From NCBI RefSeq assembly GCF_900168065.1, contig NZ_FUZZ01000001.1:744001-808000 (forward strand): 64,000 nucleotides of DNA, in the 5' to 3' direction. The notes below the pieces were generated by a model. That model did no database searches. It was not told the origin of the DNA and saw only the letters and a list, made by a program, of their open reading frames with translations. The DNA is from Chitinophaga ginsengisegetis. GTDB lineage: Bacteria; Bacteroidota; Bacteroidia; Chitinophagales; Chitinophagaceae. Both the position numbers and the translations under genes were made by a program. Below are positions 1 through 7,646 of this stretch, one piece after another; within the stretch, counting starts at the first letter, position 1, and every line of letters begins with the position of its first letter.

Positions 1-2
1 AC

Positions 3-1391
3 ATGAAATTACTTTCCATACATAAGATCTGCCTGGTTGTAATACCGGGAGTGTTGCTCTCCACCGCTTCCTGTAAAAAATTTATTGAGGTAGATGTACC
101 GATTGACCAGGTGAGCGCTGATAAAGCTTTCCTCAATGATGCAACAGCGCTGAGTTCTGTTCTGGGCCTGTACGCCAACGGTAACCTGCTGCCCGCCAGC
201 GGAAGCACGGAAAACTCTTTACTGGGTGCTGCCACCGCCCTCGGTGGCGCAGCGGCGGATGATATCTACCTGAGTTCCGCTACTTACCTGGACGAGTTTA
301 AAACCAATACCATCTCTACCTCCAGCGGATATGTAAACAACACCTGGAACTACGCCTATGCGGTTATTTTTGCGGCTAATTCAGCTATTGAAGGACTCAA
401 CAGCTCTACTGGTGTATCTCCTGCGGTGAAGCAGCAATTGCTTGGTGAAACGTATTTTATGCGCGCCTTCACTTATTTCTATCTCACTAATTTATATGGA
501 GACGTACCAAAGGTAACCAGCACTGCAAATAGCGTGAATTTAACATTGCCCAGGGCGCCACAGGCAGAAATATATGAGATGATCATCAGCGACCTGAAAA
601 TCGCGCAAAACAACCTAGCAGATGCATATCCGTCCGCACAACGGGCCAGGGCCAACAAAGCCGCCGCCACTGCGCTTCTTTCCCGGGTGTATTTATACAT
701 CAAAGATTACGCAAATGCGGAGGCGCAGGCAACAACAGTGATCAATAACAGCGCTTATAAACTGGAAAGCCTGGACAGTGCTTTCCTGAATACCAGCAAC
801 GAAGTGATCTGGCAACGTTTTACTTTTTACGGCTACTCTATTTTCGGCCGTAATTTTGTTCCGTCAGGCACCACGCCTAACTATGTGATTTATCCCTCGC
901 TGGCGGCCAGCTTTGAATCTGACGATCAGCGCATGGCTAAGTGGCTTAAACCACTTCCGATAGGTAATATTACTTATTACTATCCTTATAAGTATAAGCT
1001 ACGTGACGCCACTGCCGGAAATGAATTTAATGTACTGCTTCGTTTGGCAGAACAATACCTGATCCGGGCAGAAGCCAGGGCGCAACTCGGTAAAGTAACC
1101 GGGGCAGGTAGTGCAGCAGAAGATTTGAATATAGTAAGAACCCGTGCAGGTCTTACCGGTACAACAGCCAACACCCAAAGCACCATGCTGCTGGCAATTG
1201 AAAAAGAACGGGCGCATGAACTGTTTGCTGAACTGGGCCACCGCCTGTTCGATTTAAGAAGAACAGGCAGGGCTGACGCTGTTCTTGGTCCGCAAAAACC
1301 AACCTGGAAGTCCACCGCTGTGTTGTTCCCGGTACCGGCCAATCAGATTTTATACAATAAAAATCTTACTCAAAATCAAGGTTACAACTAA
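3..1391 (+). CDS. SusD/RagB-family outer-membrane lipoprotein
   Basis: This is the surface glycan- or peptide-binding partner of a SusC TonB receptor, here 462 residues, normal for the family. The N-terminus is a lipoprotein signal ending in a lipobox (LSTASC, Cys24), so the mature protein is lipid-anchored. The body has the helical TPR-like SusD pattern, with a conserved ETYFMRAFTYFYLTNLYGDVP stretch near residues 148-168, and the C-terminus carries the usual ERAHELFAELGHRLFDLRR motif. The start codon is two bases into the window, so the cognate SusC must lie just upstream, outside it. The next gene begins 10 bp downstream, so the SusD and two thioredoxin genes probably form one operon. The substrate cannot be read from the sequence. 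Confidence 0.93.
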   Translation: MKLLSIHKICLVVIPGVLLSTASCKKFIEVDVPIDQVSADKAFLNDATALSSVLGLYANGNLLPASGSTENSLLGAATALGGAAADDIYLSSATYLDEFKTNTISTSSGYVNNTWNYAYAVIFAANSAIEGLNSSTGVSPAVKQQLLGETYFMRAFTYFYLTNLYGDVPKVTSTANSVNLTLPRAPQAEIYEMIISDLKIAQNNLADAYPSAQRARANKAAATALLSRVYLYIKDYANAEAQATTVINNSAYKLESLDSAFLNTSNEVIWQRFTFYGYSIFGRNFVPSGTTPNYVIYPSLAASFESDDQRMAKWLKPLPIGNITYYYPYKYKLRDATAGNEFNVLLRLAEQYLIRAEARAQLGKVTGAGSAAEDLNIVRTRAGLTGTTANTQSTMLLAIEKERAHELFAELGHRLFDLRRTGRADAVLGPQKPTWKSTAVLFPVPANQILYNKNLTQNQGYN

Positions 1392-1401
1392 TCCGACAGG
1401 C

Positions 1402-2436
1402 ATGCTAACAAAAATAAACAGGCAACTACGTTTGCTGACAGCAATCATTTGCTGCACCATAGGAGTACAGGCACAGCAAAGTGATACGAAAGTTAAAATG
1501 CTTGGAGAGCCCGCCCCTCCCCTGTACATTTCCAACTGGCTCAAGGGAGATAAGATAACCGCCTTTGAAAAGAACAAAGTATATGTGGTTGAATTCTGGG
1601 CTACCTGGTGCCAACCCTGTATCGCCGGGATGCCCCATCTGTCGGAGCTGGCAGAGAAATATAAAAAAGAAGTGACCGTGCTGGGCGTAAGCATCCATGA
1701 ACGCAAAGAAACCACTTTGCCTATCATAGAAAAATTTGTTGCCGGGATGGGTGAAAAGATGGACTACAACGTAGCCACCGAACAGGGTACCCTGATGGCG
1801 GAGAACTGGATGAAAGCATACGGCGAGCGGGGAATCCCCTATTCATTTGTGGTGGACCAGCAAGGAAGGATTGCCTGGGCCGGCCCACCCAAAAATCTGG
1901 ACAAAGTGCTACCACAGATCATTTCAGGCACCTGGGATATTAAAGACGCCGCCGAAAAAAGAAAGGAATGGCAACGGCTGTCAGTCATCGACAACAACCT
2001 TGTACCAATTATGAATTCTCTCATGGGGAACCCGGGAAATCCTATTGGCGCCTTAAAAAGAATTGATTCAATTCTTGCCAAAAATCCGGAACTCAAATAC
2101 TATCCTTATACCGGCCATTATACTTTTTATGCTTTGACTAAAACAAACCCTGAAAAGGCGGTGGAATTTGGAAAGGAATGGCTCAAACACAATGACTATC
2201 CTCGATTTTCAACTGTTACAGACGCGGTCACAGGAAAAGACAACCTGCCGGCATCTCTGTATATACTGGCAGCCGACTGTTATCAGTCGCAGCTCGATCT
2301 TTACCCCTGGAGTATGGACTTTCCGGCCACTTACAAAAAAATGGCGGAGCTGTATGTAAAAGCAGGGAACAAAGAGAAGGCGGCTGAACTGCTGAAGAAG
2401 GCTGATTCTACGGAAGTCAAAAAAACAGATCATTAA
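1402..2436 (+). CDS. Secreted TlpA-like thioredoxin with C-terminal helical domain
   Basis: A periplasmic thiol-disulfide oxidoreductase of the TlpA/AhpC-TSA class, 344 residues. I start it at ATG 1402, giving a signal peptide that ends near VQAQQ; the open frame runs further upstream but would overlap the SusD gene. The thioredoxin domain is N-terminal (about residues 30-180) with the active site WATWCQPC (Cys70/Cys73) and a cis-Pro loop at RGIPYSF. The remaining half is helical and TPR-like, ending in a Lys-rich tail. It lies 10 bp after the SusD gene and 15 bp before a second TlpA-like gene. Thioredoxin proteins next to SusCD are common in this group; the job is unproven, perhaps reducing disulfides in imported peptides or in the receptor. 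Confidence 0.88.
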   Translation: MLTKINRQLRLLTAIICCTIGVQAQQSDTKVKMLGEPAPPLYISNWLKGDKITAFEKNKVYVVEFWATWCQPCIAGMPHLSELAEKYKKEVTVLGVSIHERKETTLPIIEKFVAGMGEKMDYNVATEQGTLMAENWMKAYGERGIPYSFVVDQQGRIAWAGPPKNLDKVLPQIISGTWDIKDAAEKRKEWQRLSVIDNNLVPIMNSLMGNPGNPIGALKRIDSILAKNPELKYYPYTGHYTFYALTKTNPEKAVEFGKEWLKHNDYPRFSTVTDAVTGKDNLPASLYILAADCYQSQLDLYPWSMDFPATYKKMAELYVKAGNKEKAAELLKKADSTEVKKTDH

Positions 2437-2451
2437 TTTAATTCGTAGAAA

Positions 2452-3864
2452 ATGAAGTATCTGAAAATATGTTTCTTATTGCTGATCACCACGGCTGCAT
2501 TTTCGCAGAACCGTGGCTCCGTTGATCCTAAACTCACGGAACTGTTAAACCAGAAAGATTCCGTCCAGCTGGGAAAAAAACTGGAAGCACTTTCTAAAAG
2601 CGATGTAGAAGAAGATCTGAATTTATTGGTTTCTTATTACAATACTACACGCAATCAAAATAAGAGAGATTCCATTGCACGGCTTTCTATACGGAAATTC
2701 CCTAACGGCTTTGCCGCTTTTGATGAAGCTTTGGGAGAGATCTATAATGAAACCAACGGGGCTGAGAATGAAAAAAAGTATAAGCTGTTTGTGTCCCGGT
2801 TTGGATCAAACCCAACGCTTAAAGGACATTTCTTTTTCGATGCGGCTAAATATTATGTAGCGGTTTCTTTCAGAAACAATCCCGGGAAAGTGATGCAATA
2901 CCTGAACCAGATCCGGGACACTGTTTATAAAACCAAAGCATTCTCCTATGCGGCAAGGGAAACCTATGCACGGAAAGAGTACGTGCTGGCAGAAACCCTG
3001 ATCAAAAAATCTATTGGCGATGAAATGCGGAGATCCGCCGAAAAGTCGGCTGATTACTATACTTACGCGAGGCAATACGCAGCTATCCTGTATGCCAATA
3101 AAAAGTATAAAGATGGCTTGAAATATGCCCGCCAGGTGTACGCGCAGGACGATAAAAAAGATAAGACGTTCAATGACACCTATTTAAATTTATTGGTAGC
3201 CAACCGGGAGTTTACCGAAGCCTTCCCCTTAATGGAGGAAAGCATCAAAAACGGAAGGGCTGCACAGGAAGTAAAGGCGCAGTTTAAAAACGCCTATATC
3301 ACGGTAAAAGGAAGTGACCAGGGATTTGTGGCCTATGAGCGTGCGCTTTATGACGCACTGAAAGAAAAGATTAACGCTGACCTGGCAAAAAAAATGATTA
3401 AAGAACCGGCCTTCGACTTTTCGGTAACGGATGTAAACGGGAAAACGGTTTCCCTCTCCGATTACAAGGGAAAAACAGTTGTCCTGGATTTTTGGGCTAC
3501 CTGGTGCGGCCCCTGTAAAGCTTCCTTTCCCAACATGCAGGCCGCAGTGAATAAATTTAAAGATGACAGCAGTGTAGTGTTTCTTTTTATTCATACCTGG
3601 GAAACAGATGCTGATCCGGTAAAGAGTGCAGACAACTACCTGCGAACCAACAAATACACTTTTAATTTGCTGATGGATCTAAAAGACCCGGTGGCTAAAA
3701 CCAATAAAGCGGCCGCAGGATACAAGTTACAGGGCATCCCGGCAAAGTTTGTGATTGATAAAAATGGTATGATCCGTTTCCGTTCCCTTGGTGGAACTTC
3801 TGCGGGGAGCGATGCTTTTGTAGAAGAGATGAGTACGATGATTGATTTGGCAAAGCACGGGTAG
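2452..3864 (+). CDS. Secreted TlpA-like thioredoxin with N-terminal helical domain
   Basis: A second periplasmic thioredoxin-fold protein, 470 residues, with a clear signal peptide (MKYLKICFLLLITTAAFSQ). The first ~300 residues are helical, repeat-like and of unknown function. The C-terminal ~150 residues form the TlpA domain: an AhpC-like entry (PAFDFSVTDVNGKTVSLSDY), active site WATWCGPC (Cys352/Cys355) and cis-Pro at GIPAKF. The domain order is the reverse of the gene before it, where thioredoxin comes first. It ends the operon and is followed by a strong rho-independent terminator. The thioredoxin assignment is firm; the target is unknown. Confidence 0.9.
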   Translation: MKYLKICFLLLITTAAFSQNRGSVDPKLTELLNQKDSVQLGKKLEALSKSDVEEDLNLLVSYYNTTRNQNKRDSIARLSIRKFPNGFAAFDEALGEIYNETNGAENEKKYKLFVSRFGSNPTLKGHFFFDAAKYYVAVSFRNNPGKVMQYLNQIRDTVYKTKAFSYAARETYARKEYVLAETLIKKSIGDEMRRSAEKSADYYTYARQYAAILYANKKYKDGLKYARQVYAQDDKKDKTFNDTYLNLLVANREFTEAFPLMEESIKNGRAAQEVKAQFKNAYITVKGSDQGFVAYERALYDALKEKINADLAKKMIKEPAFDFSVTDVNGKTVSLSDYKGKTVVLDFWATWCGPCKASFPNMQAAVNKFKDDSSVVFLFIHTWETDADPVKSADNYLRTNKYTFNLLMDLKDPVAKTNKAAAGYKLQGIPAKFVIDKNGMIRFRSLGGTSAGSDAFVEEMSTMIDLAKHG

Positions 3865-3882
3865 CATAAACGGTTATAAATG

Positions 3883-3921
3883 AAGAAAGAGGGACTGAAA
3901 AAATCAGTCCCTCTTTCTTTT
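3883..3921. terminator. Bidirectional rho-independent terminator
   Basis: A 14-bp perfect stem (GAAAGAGGGACTGA, 3885-3898, pairing with 3904-3917) with an A5 loop is followed by T4 on the + strand and flanked by A residues usable as a T-tract on the - strand. It sits between two convergent genes (stops at 3864 and 3934) and can end both transcripts. Confidence 0.9.
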
Positions 3922-3933
3922 AATAGCTTGTGT

Positions 3934-4410
3934 CTACTTCGCCGGTTGCCTTATTTTAAAAAACTGCAACACCAGCCCTACCACCAGCAGCCCAAGCAAA
4001 ACCTTAATGCAGGTCTGTACAATGGGAGAAGTAGGTCCGTCGGATAGCGGATGCCCGACCGGCACACGCAATAATGTTTCGTTGATCGCCGGTATCAGGG
4101 AAAGGAACAGGGTAAGCGTCATACAAAGCACCTGTATCAGCAACAACCCCCTTTTCCTGGACGCCTGGCGCCCCAGCAAATAGGCAACCCCAAGTAAAAT
4201 AAGGATCAGTATCCCGATACCATGCCCGGGATTAAAGCCCCCTTCTTTGGAAAGCCCAAAGGATGTGACACTGGCGATGACAGTAAGTATACTGTATATT
4301 TTGCCTGTGCCGGAAAAAGGATTGATAATACCCTCTTTTATCAATGCCGCTATGGCAAATAATAAAGCAATAACAGCGATAATGGTGTGTACAATACCTA
4401 AAATACTCAT
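3934..4410 (-). CDS. Small integral membrane protein, function unknown
   Basis: A 158-residue protein with about four hydrophobic segments (roughly residues 5-23, 38-52, 67-82, 88-107) and another near the C-terminus (137-152), joined by short polar loops. I recognise no catalytic motif or named family. It is convergent with the thioredoxin operon and lies 133 bp downstream of the carboxylesterase gene on the same strand, so it may be read from that operon or its own promoter. The length and coherent membrane pattern make it a believable gene. Confidence 0.7.
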   Translation of the reverse strand: MSILGIVHTIIAVIALLFAIAALIKEGIINPFSGTGKIYSILTVIASVTSFGLSKEGGFNPGHGIGILILILLGVAYLLGRQASRKRGLLLIQVLCMTLTLFLSLIPAINETLLRVPVGHPLSDGPTSPIVQTCIKVLLGLLVVGLVLQFFKIRQPAK

Positions 4411-4543
4411 AGGAAAAAGATCTAAAGGTCAATAAAATGGTAAACTTCTATTTCTGGATTTTTAATAACAGTTTTATAGATGTCCTGGTTCATTCACTGA
4501 CCTCCCCTACTTAAATAAGTAGCTACACCCTTAGCGCACCCGG

Positions 4544-5158
4544 TTATTCGCCAAAAATTAATTTGTTTACCTGCGCTATTTCCTGGCGGCTGATCGTATG
4601 ACCCATATTTTTGTAAATGACTTCAGTTACTTTTGCACCCATTCCCTCCAGCAATATAGTACTTTCTTTCACCCGGTTCACCGGTACATGAAAATCCGGA
4701 TCACTGCTTCCAATAAAAATCGGCGTACCATCAAAATCACCCTTATAATTGTTGTGGTCAACGTGATCGCCTATAAGCCCACCGGTAAAAGCAACTATGC
4801 CACCGAATCTGGCGGCATTGGATGCGGCAAACTCCAGTGTAAGACAGGCTCCCTGCGAAAATCCCAACAGGAAGATCTGTGATTTTGAGAAACCTTTTTC
4901 TTCAAGATCCTGTACGATATCTTCCAAAAAACTCAGGGAACCAGAGAGAAACGGCTCATTTGCTGCCCTGGGCGCCAAAAACGATTGCGGGTACCAGCTA
5001 TTGCCTTTCGCCTGTGGAGCAATAAGGGCAAATGCTGCTGTATTTAATTCCGTCGCCAACGATAAAATATCCTCCGCTGAGCCCCCGCGGCCATGTACCA
5101 TGATCAAAACCTTTTCTGCCGCCTCCAGGGGCTTTCCGGCTTTCAGTATTTCCTGCAT
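4544..5158 (-). CDS. Phospholipase/carboxylesterase-family hydrolase (MhqD-like)
   Basis: An alpha/beta hydrolase of the phospholipase/carboxylesterase family (YpfH/MhqD group), 204 residues, cytosolic with no signal peptide. Visible elements are the oxyanion-hole region VHGRGGSAED near residue 21, the nucleophile elbow GFSQG (Ser101), the Asp in GSSDPDFHVP and the His in MGHTIS. It starts 10 bp downstream of the ring-cleaving dioxygenase stop, so the two are almost certainly co-transcribed. In Bacillus the paralogous proteins MhqD and MhqO respond to quinone and catechol stress. By analogy this gene may clear ester or thioester products of quinone detoxification; the substrate is inference. 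Confidence 0.85.
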   Translation of the reverse strand: MQEILKAGKPLEAAEKVLIMVHGRGGSAEDILSLATELNTAAFALIAPQAKGNSWYPQSFLAPRAANEPFLSGSLSFLEDIVQDLEEKGFSKSQIFLLGFSQGACLTLEFAASNAARFGGIVAFTGGLIGDHVDHNNYKGDFDGTPIFIGSSDPDFHVPVNRVKESTILLEGMGAKVTEVIYKNMGHTISRQEIAQVNKLIFGE

Positions 5159-5168
5159 AACTTTTGCT

Positions 5169-6104
5169 TTAACTCAATTTTGGAAGCACTTTTTCTAAAT
5201 CCTCTCTCAGATGCGCATGTTGGTGAGGCAACATCAAATGGGTCCCCAGCTCATTTAAGGGTTCATCCACTGTGAAACCCGGGTTCTCGGTAGCGATTTC
5301 AAAAAGCACCCCACCCGGCTCCCGGAAATACAAAGAGAAGAAATAATCCCGGTCGATTTTTGGCGTAATCTGCAGGTTCCTGCTTAATACTTTCTCCCGG
5401 ACTTCCATCTGCACCTGTTCATCTTTTACGCGGAAGGCCACGTGGTGGTTCGTTCCTGCCGCGCCTATGCCTCTCTGGCCATCCGGAACTTCCAATAAAT
5501 CTATGATAGCTGCGGTATCCACGGCGTCTGTAATGAAACGGTACCTGTTGCCTTCCTGTGAAAGAAAACGGTAGCCCAGGATATCGGTGAGCACTTTCGC
5601 GGTTTCGTCAATTTTCCGTAACGTCAGCGTGGTACTGTGGAACCCTTTGGTAGCTGTATCTTTCTTAATCTCATCGGTTTCCCAGGGCACCCTGTTATCT
5701 TCGGTTTTAGGAACAATAAGGCTTAGCGACAAGCCATCCGGATCGCGGAAAGAAAAAAACTGCTCTCCAAAACGCTCCGCGATTTCGCTGGTCTTTACCT
5801 GCTTCTTTGCAAATCGGTCTAACCAAAACTCCAGGCTTCCGGCCGGAACAGCATACCCTATTTCAGTAGCCATCCCCACACCTTCGCGTCCCTGCCCGAT
5901 TCCTTCCCACGGAAAAAATGTAAGGATGGTTCCGGCAGATCCGCTTTCGTCGCCGTAATAAAGATGATAAGTTCCGGGGTCGTCGAAGTTAACTGTCTTC
6001 TTCACTAACCTCAGGCCAATGGTCCGGGTATAAAAATTTAAGTTCTCCTGTGCACTACCAGCAATGGCGGTAATATGGTGCAATCCTAAAATGCTGTTGT
6101 TCAT
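5169..6104 (-). CDS. Ring-cleaving dioxygenase, glyoxalase/VOC superfamily (MhqO-like)
   Basis: A tandem VOC-domain protein related to extradiol dioxygenases and MhqO, 311 residues from ATG 6104; an earlier in-frame ATG would lie inside the candidate promoter. The metal ligands of the 2-His-1-Glu site are visible: His in LHHITAIAG near the N-terminus, His in NHHVAFRV of the second domain and Glu in GVLFEIATENPGF. It is the first gene of a two-gene operon with the carboxylesterase. Its upstream region holds one of three copies of a 23-bp element, with a GG-N10-GA sequence downstream of it. If that promoter is right the leader is only about 5 nt. Probable role: opening or detoxifying catechol or hydroquinone compounds. 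Confidence 0.87.
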   Translation of the reverse strand: MNNSILGLHHITAIAGSAQENLNFYTRTIGLRLVKKTVNFDDPGTYHLYYGDESGSAGTILTFFPWEGIGQGREGVGMATEIGYAVPAGSLEFWLDRFAKKQVKTSEIAERFGEQFFSFRDPDGLSLSLIVPKTEDNRVPWETDEIKKDTATKGFHSTTLTLRKIDETAKVLTDILGYRFLSQEGNRYRFITDAVDTAAIIDLLEVPDGQRGIGAAGTNHHVAFRVKDEQVQMEVREKVLSRNLQITPKIDRDYFFSLYFREPGGVLFEIATENPGFTVDEPLNELGTHLMLPHQHAHLREDLEKVLPKLS

Positions 6105-6120
6105 AATGACACGGTTGTAT

Positions 6121-6135
6121 TCAAGAAGCATACCA
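6121..6135 (-). promoter_or_regulatory. Candidate sigma-54-like promoter of dioxygenase operon
   Basis: On the - strand the sequence is TGGTATGCTTCTTGA, i.e. GG-N10-GA, against the sigma-54 pattern TGGCAC-N5-TTGC. The -24 GG and spacing fit but the -12 C is A. A 54-nt spacer separates it from the 23-bp element at 6190-6212, the same geometry as at the two other loci. Confidence 0.45.
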
Positions 6136-6189
6136 TCACATATTCCTCTTTAAATCAGCACTTTAATACAAATGAGCTTTTAAAAAAAA

Positions 6190-6212
6190 TACTATATATC
6201 GTAAATTTATGA
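6190..6212 (-). promoter_or_regulatory. Shared 23-bp operator/UAS, copy 1
   Basis: On the + strand this reads TACTATATATCGTA followed by AATTTATGA. It matches the copy at 31944-31966 at almost every position except within the left half of the dyad (TACTATA against TACGACA). The left arm is degenerate, the right arm (TCGTA plus flank) is intact. It lies 85 bp upstream of the dioxygenase start. Confidence 0.75.
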
Positions 6213-6246
6213 ATTCACGTGAAGCAGGCTGTTATTGTGTATCAGG

Positions 6247-7635
6247 CTACCGGCTGTTTTGCGGCAGTTTAGAATTGGTGATCACTTCCTGCGGTATCAG
6301 CAGCGTATAACGGGGATCATTGGCAGGCAGCGTATACACCGTTCCATTTACCACGCGGGAAAGATTCTTTGCAAAACGGCTGTCTTTATTCAGCCTTCGC
6401 AAATCCGTCCACCTGAGTCCTCGCATCAGTAATTCCTTACGACGTTCCAGAAGAATCTTAGTAAGGGCATCGGTTGCGTTACTCACGGTAAAGCCGGGGT
6501 ATGTTCCACTCACCCAACGGGTGGCAAGTAAAGTATTCATGTCGTTTACGGCGTTGGCGGTTTGCCCCGCGCGGGCATAACATTCTGCCCGTACCAGGTA
6601 TAACTCATCTACAGCAAGCCCGTTAAACAAAGCAGATGAACCCACTGCGCCCTCGTAGTTGCCAATAAAGCGATAAGTACCTGAAGGCACGGGCACGTCC
6701 AGGTTTTCCTTAACGAGCAATTGCTTCCGCAGGTCATCGTTTTGGTAGGCACTGATTATCACCGGGTCAATCAATGCTTTATTTTCGTCGCCAAAGCCCA
6801 CTTCGAGTACACTGTTTTGGTGATCAATAACCGCATGGAATATTACTTCCTTATTGAAACGCGGGAAAGGATTATAGCTGCCCAATTCGAGCGTGTTATA
6901 ATCAAGCAGGTCGCTTTTGAGCTTCAGCGCGGCATCTGCAGCGGATAAGGCATTGGGATAATCTTCCATCGACAAATAAACACGGGCGAGCATGGCCAGT
7001 GCGGCCGCTTTGTTGGGCCGGGAAGAGATACTGGAGGTATTGCTGAGCAAACCGGCTGCCTGGGTCAGATCATTTACAATGGCGTCATATGTTTCTTTGA
7101 CCGTTCCCCTGCCCGGCACATCGTTGATATCTGACCGGGTATGGATAGGCAAGCCCGGTTCCTGCATAGTAGCGGCGCCATAGGGCTTAATATACATTTG
7201 TGCCAGCGGCCATAAAGCATAGGCACGCAGAAATAAGGCGCTGCCCTGCAGGTTGCTGATCACTGCCGGCTGATCTGTTCCCTTAATTTTCTCCAGCGCT
7301 TCCAGCACCAGGTTACAGTGATAGATCTTGTTGTAAGATGCTACCCACTGTGTTGACGCAGCACGGATCGCGTTAGGCTGCCACGTATACAGCGCTTTAT
7401 CTTCCAGTGTGATCACATCTGAATTATAACGGTTATCATCCAGGTAATAATCATCTGCAGCAATCTCCCCGTCTACCGGGTAGTTGATGTTGAACAGATC
7501 ATAATTATCCAGTATCAGCTGACAATCTTTTGTTGTTTCGATAAAAGACTGGGACCCGCTTTTCTTGATGTCTACATACTTTTCACAAGCGGTAACAGTC
7601 AGCACACACACAATAAGAAGAATATATTTTTTCAT
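6247..7635 (-). CDS. SusD/RagB-family lipoprotein, cassette A
   Basis: Nutrient-binding lipoprotein partner of the adjacent SusC, 462 residues. The signal peptide ends in VTVTACEKY, placing the lipidated Cys at residue 17. The N-terminal SusD-like region (ECILD-type text around SFIETTKDCQLILDNY) and the C-terminal RRKELLMRGLRWTDLRRLNKD stretch are typical of the family. It starts 11 bp after the SusC stop and is the last gene of cassette A (FecI, ABC ATPase, permease/GldG, FecR, SusC, SusD). No clear terminator is visible before the operator of the next operon. Substrate unknown. Confidence 0.93.
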   Translation of the reverse strand: MKKYILLIVCVLTVTACEKYVDIKKSGSQSFIETTKDCQLILDNYDLFNINYPVDGEIAADDYYLDDNRYNSDVITLEDKALYTWQPNAIRAASTQWVASYNKIYHCNLVLEALEKIKGTDQPAVISNLQGSALFLRAYALWPLAQMYIKPYGAATMQEPGLPIHTRSDINDVPGRGTVKETYDAIVNDLTQAAGLLSNTSSISSRPNKAAALAMLARVYLSMEDYPNALSAADAALKLKSDLLDYNTLELGSYNPFPRFNKEVIFHAVIDHQNSVLEVGFGDENKALIDPVIISAYQNDDLRKQLLVKENLDVPVPSGTYRFIGNYEGAVGSSALFNGLAVDELYLVRAECYARAGQTANAVNDMNTLLATRWVSGTYPGFTVSNATDALTKILLERRKELLMRGLRWTDLRRLNKDSRFAKNLSRVVNGTVYTLPANDPRYTLLIPQEVITNSKLPQNSR

Positions 7636-7646
7636 GACTCGTACAG

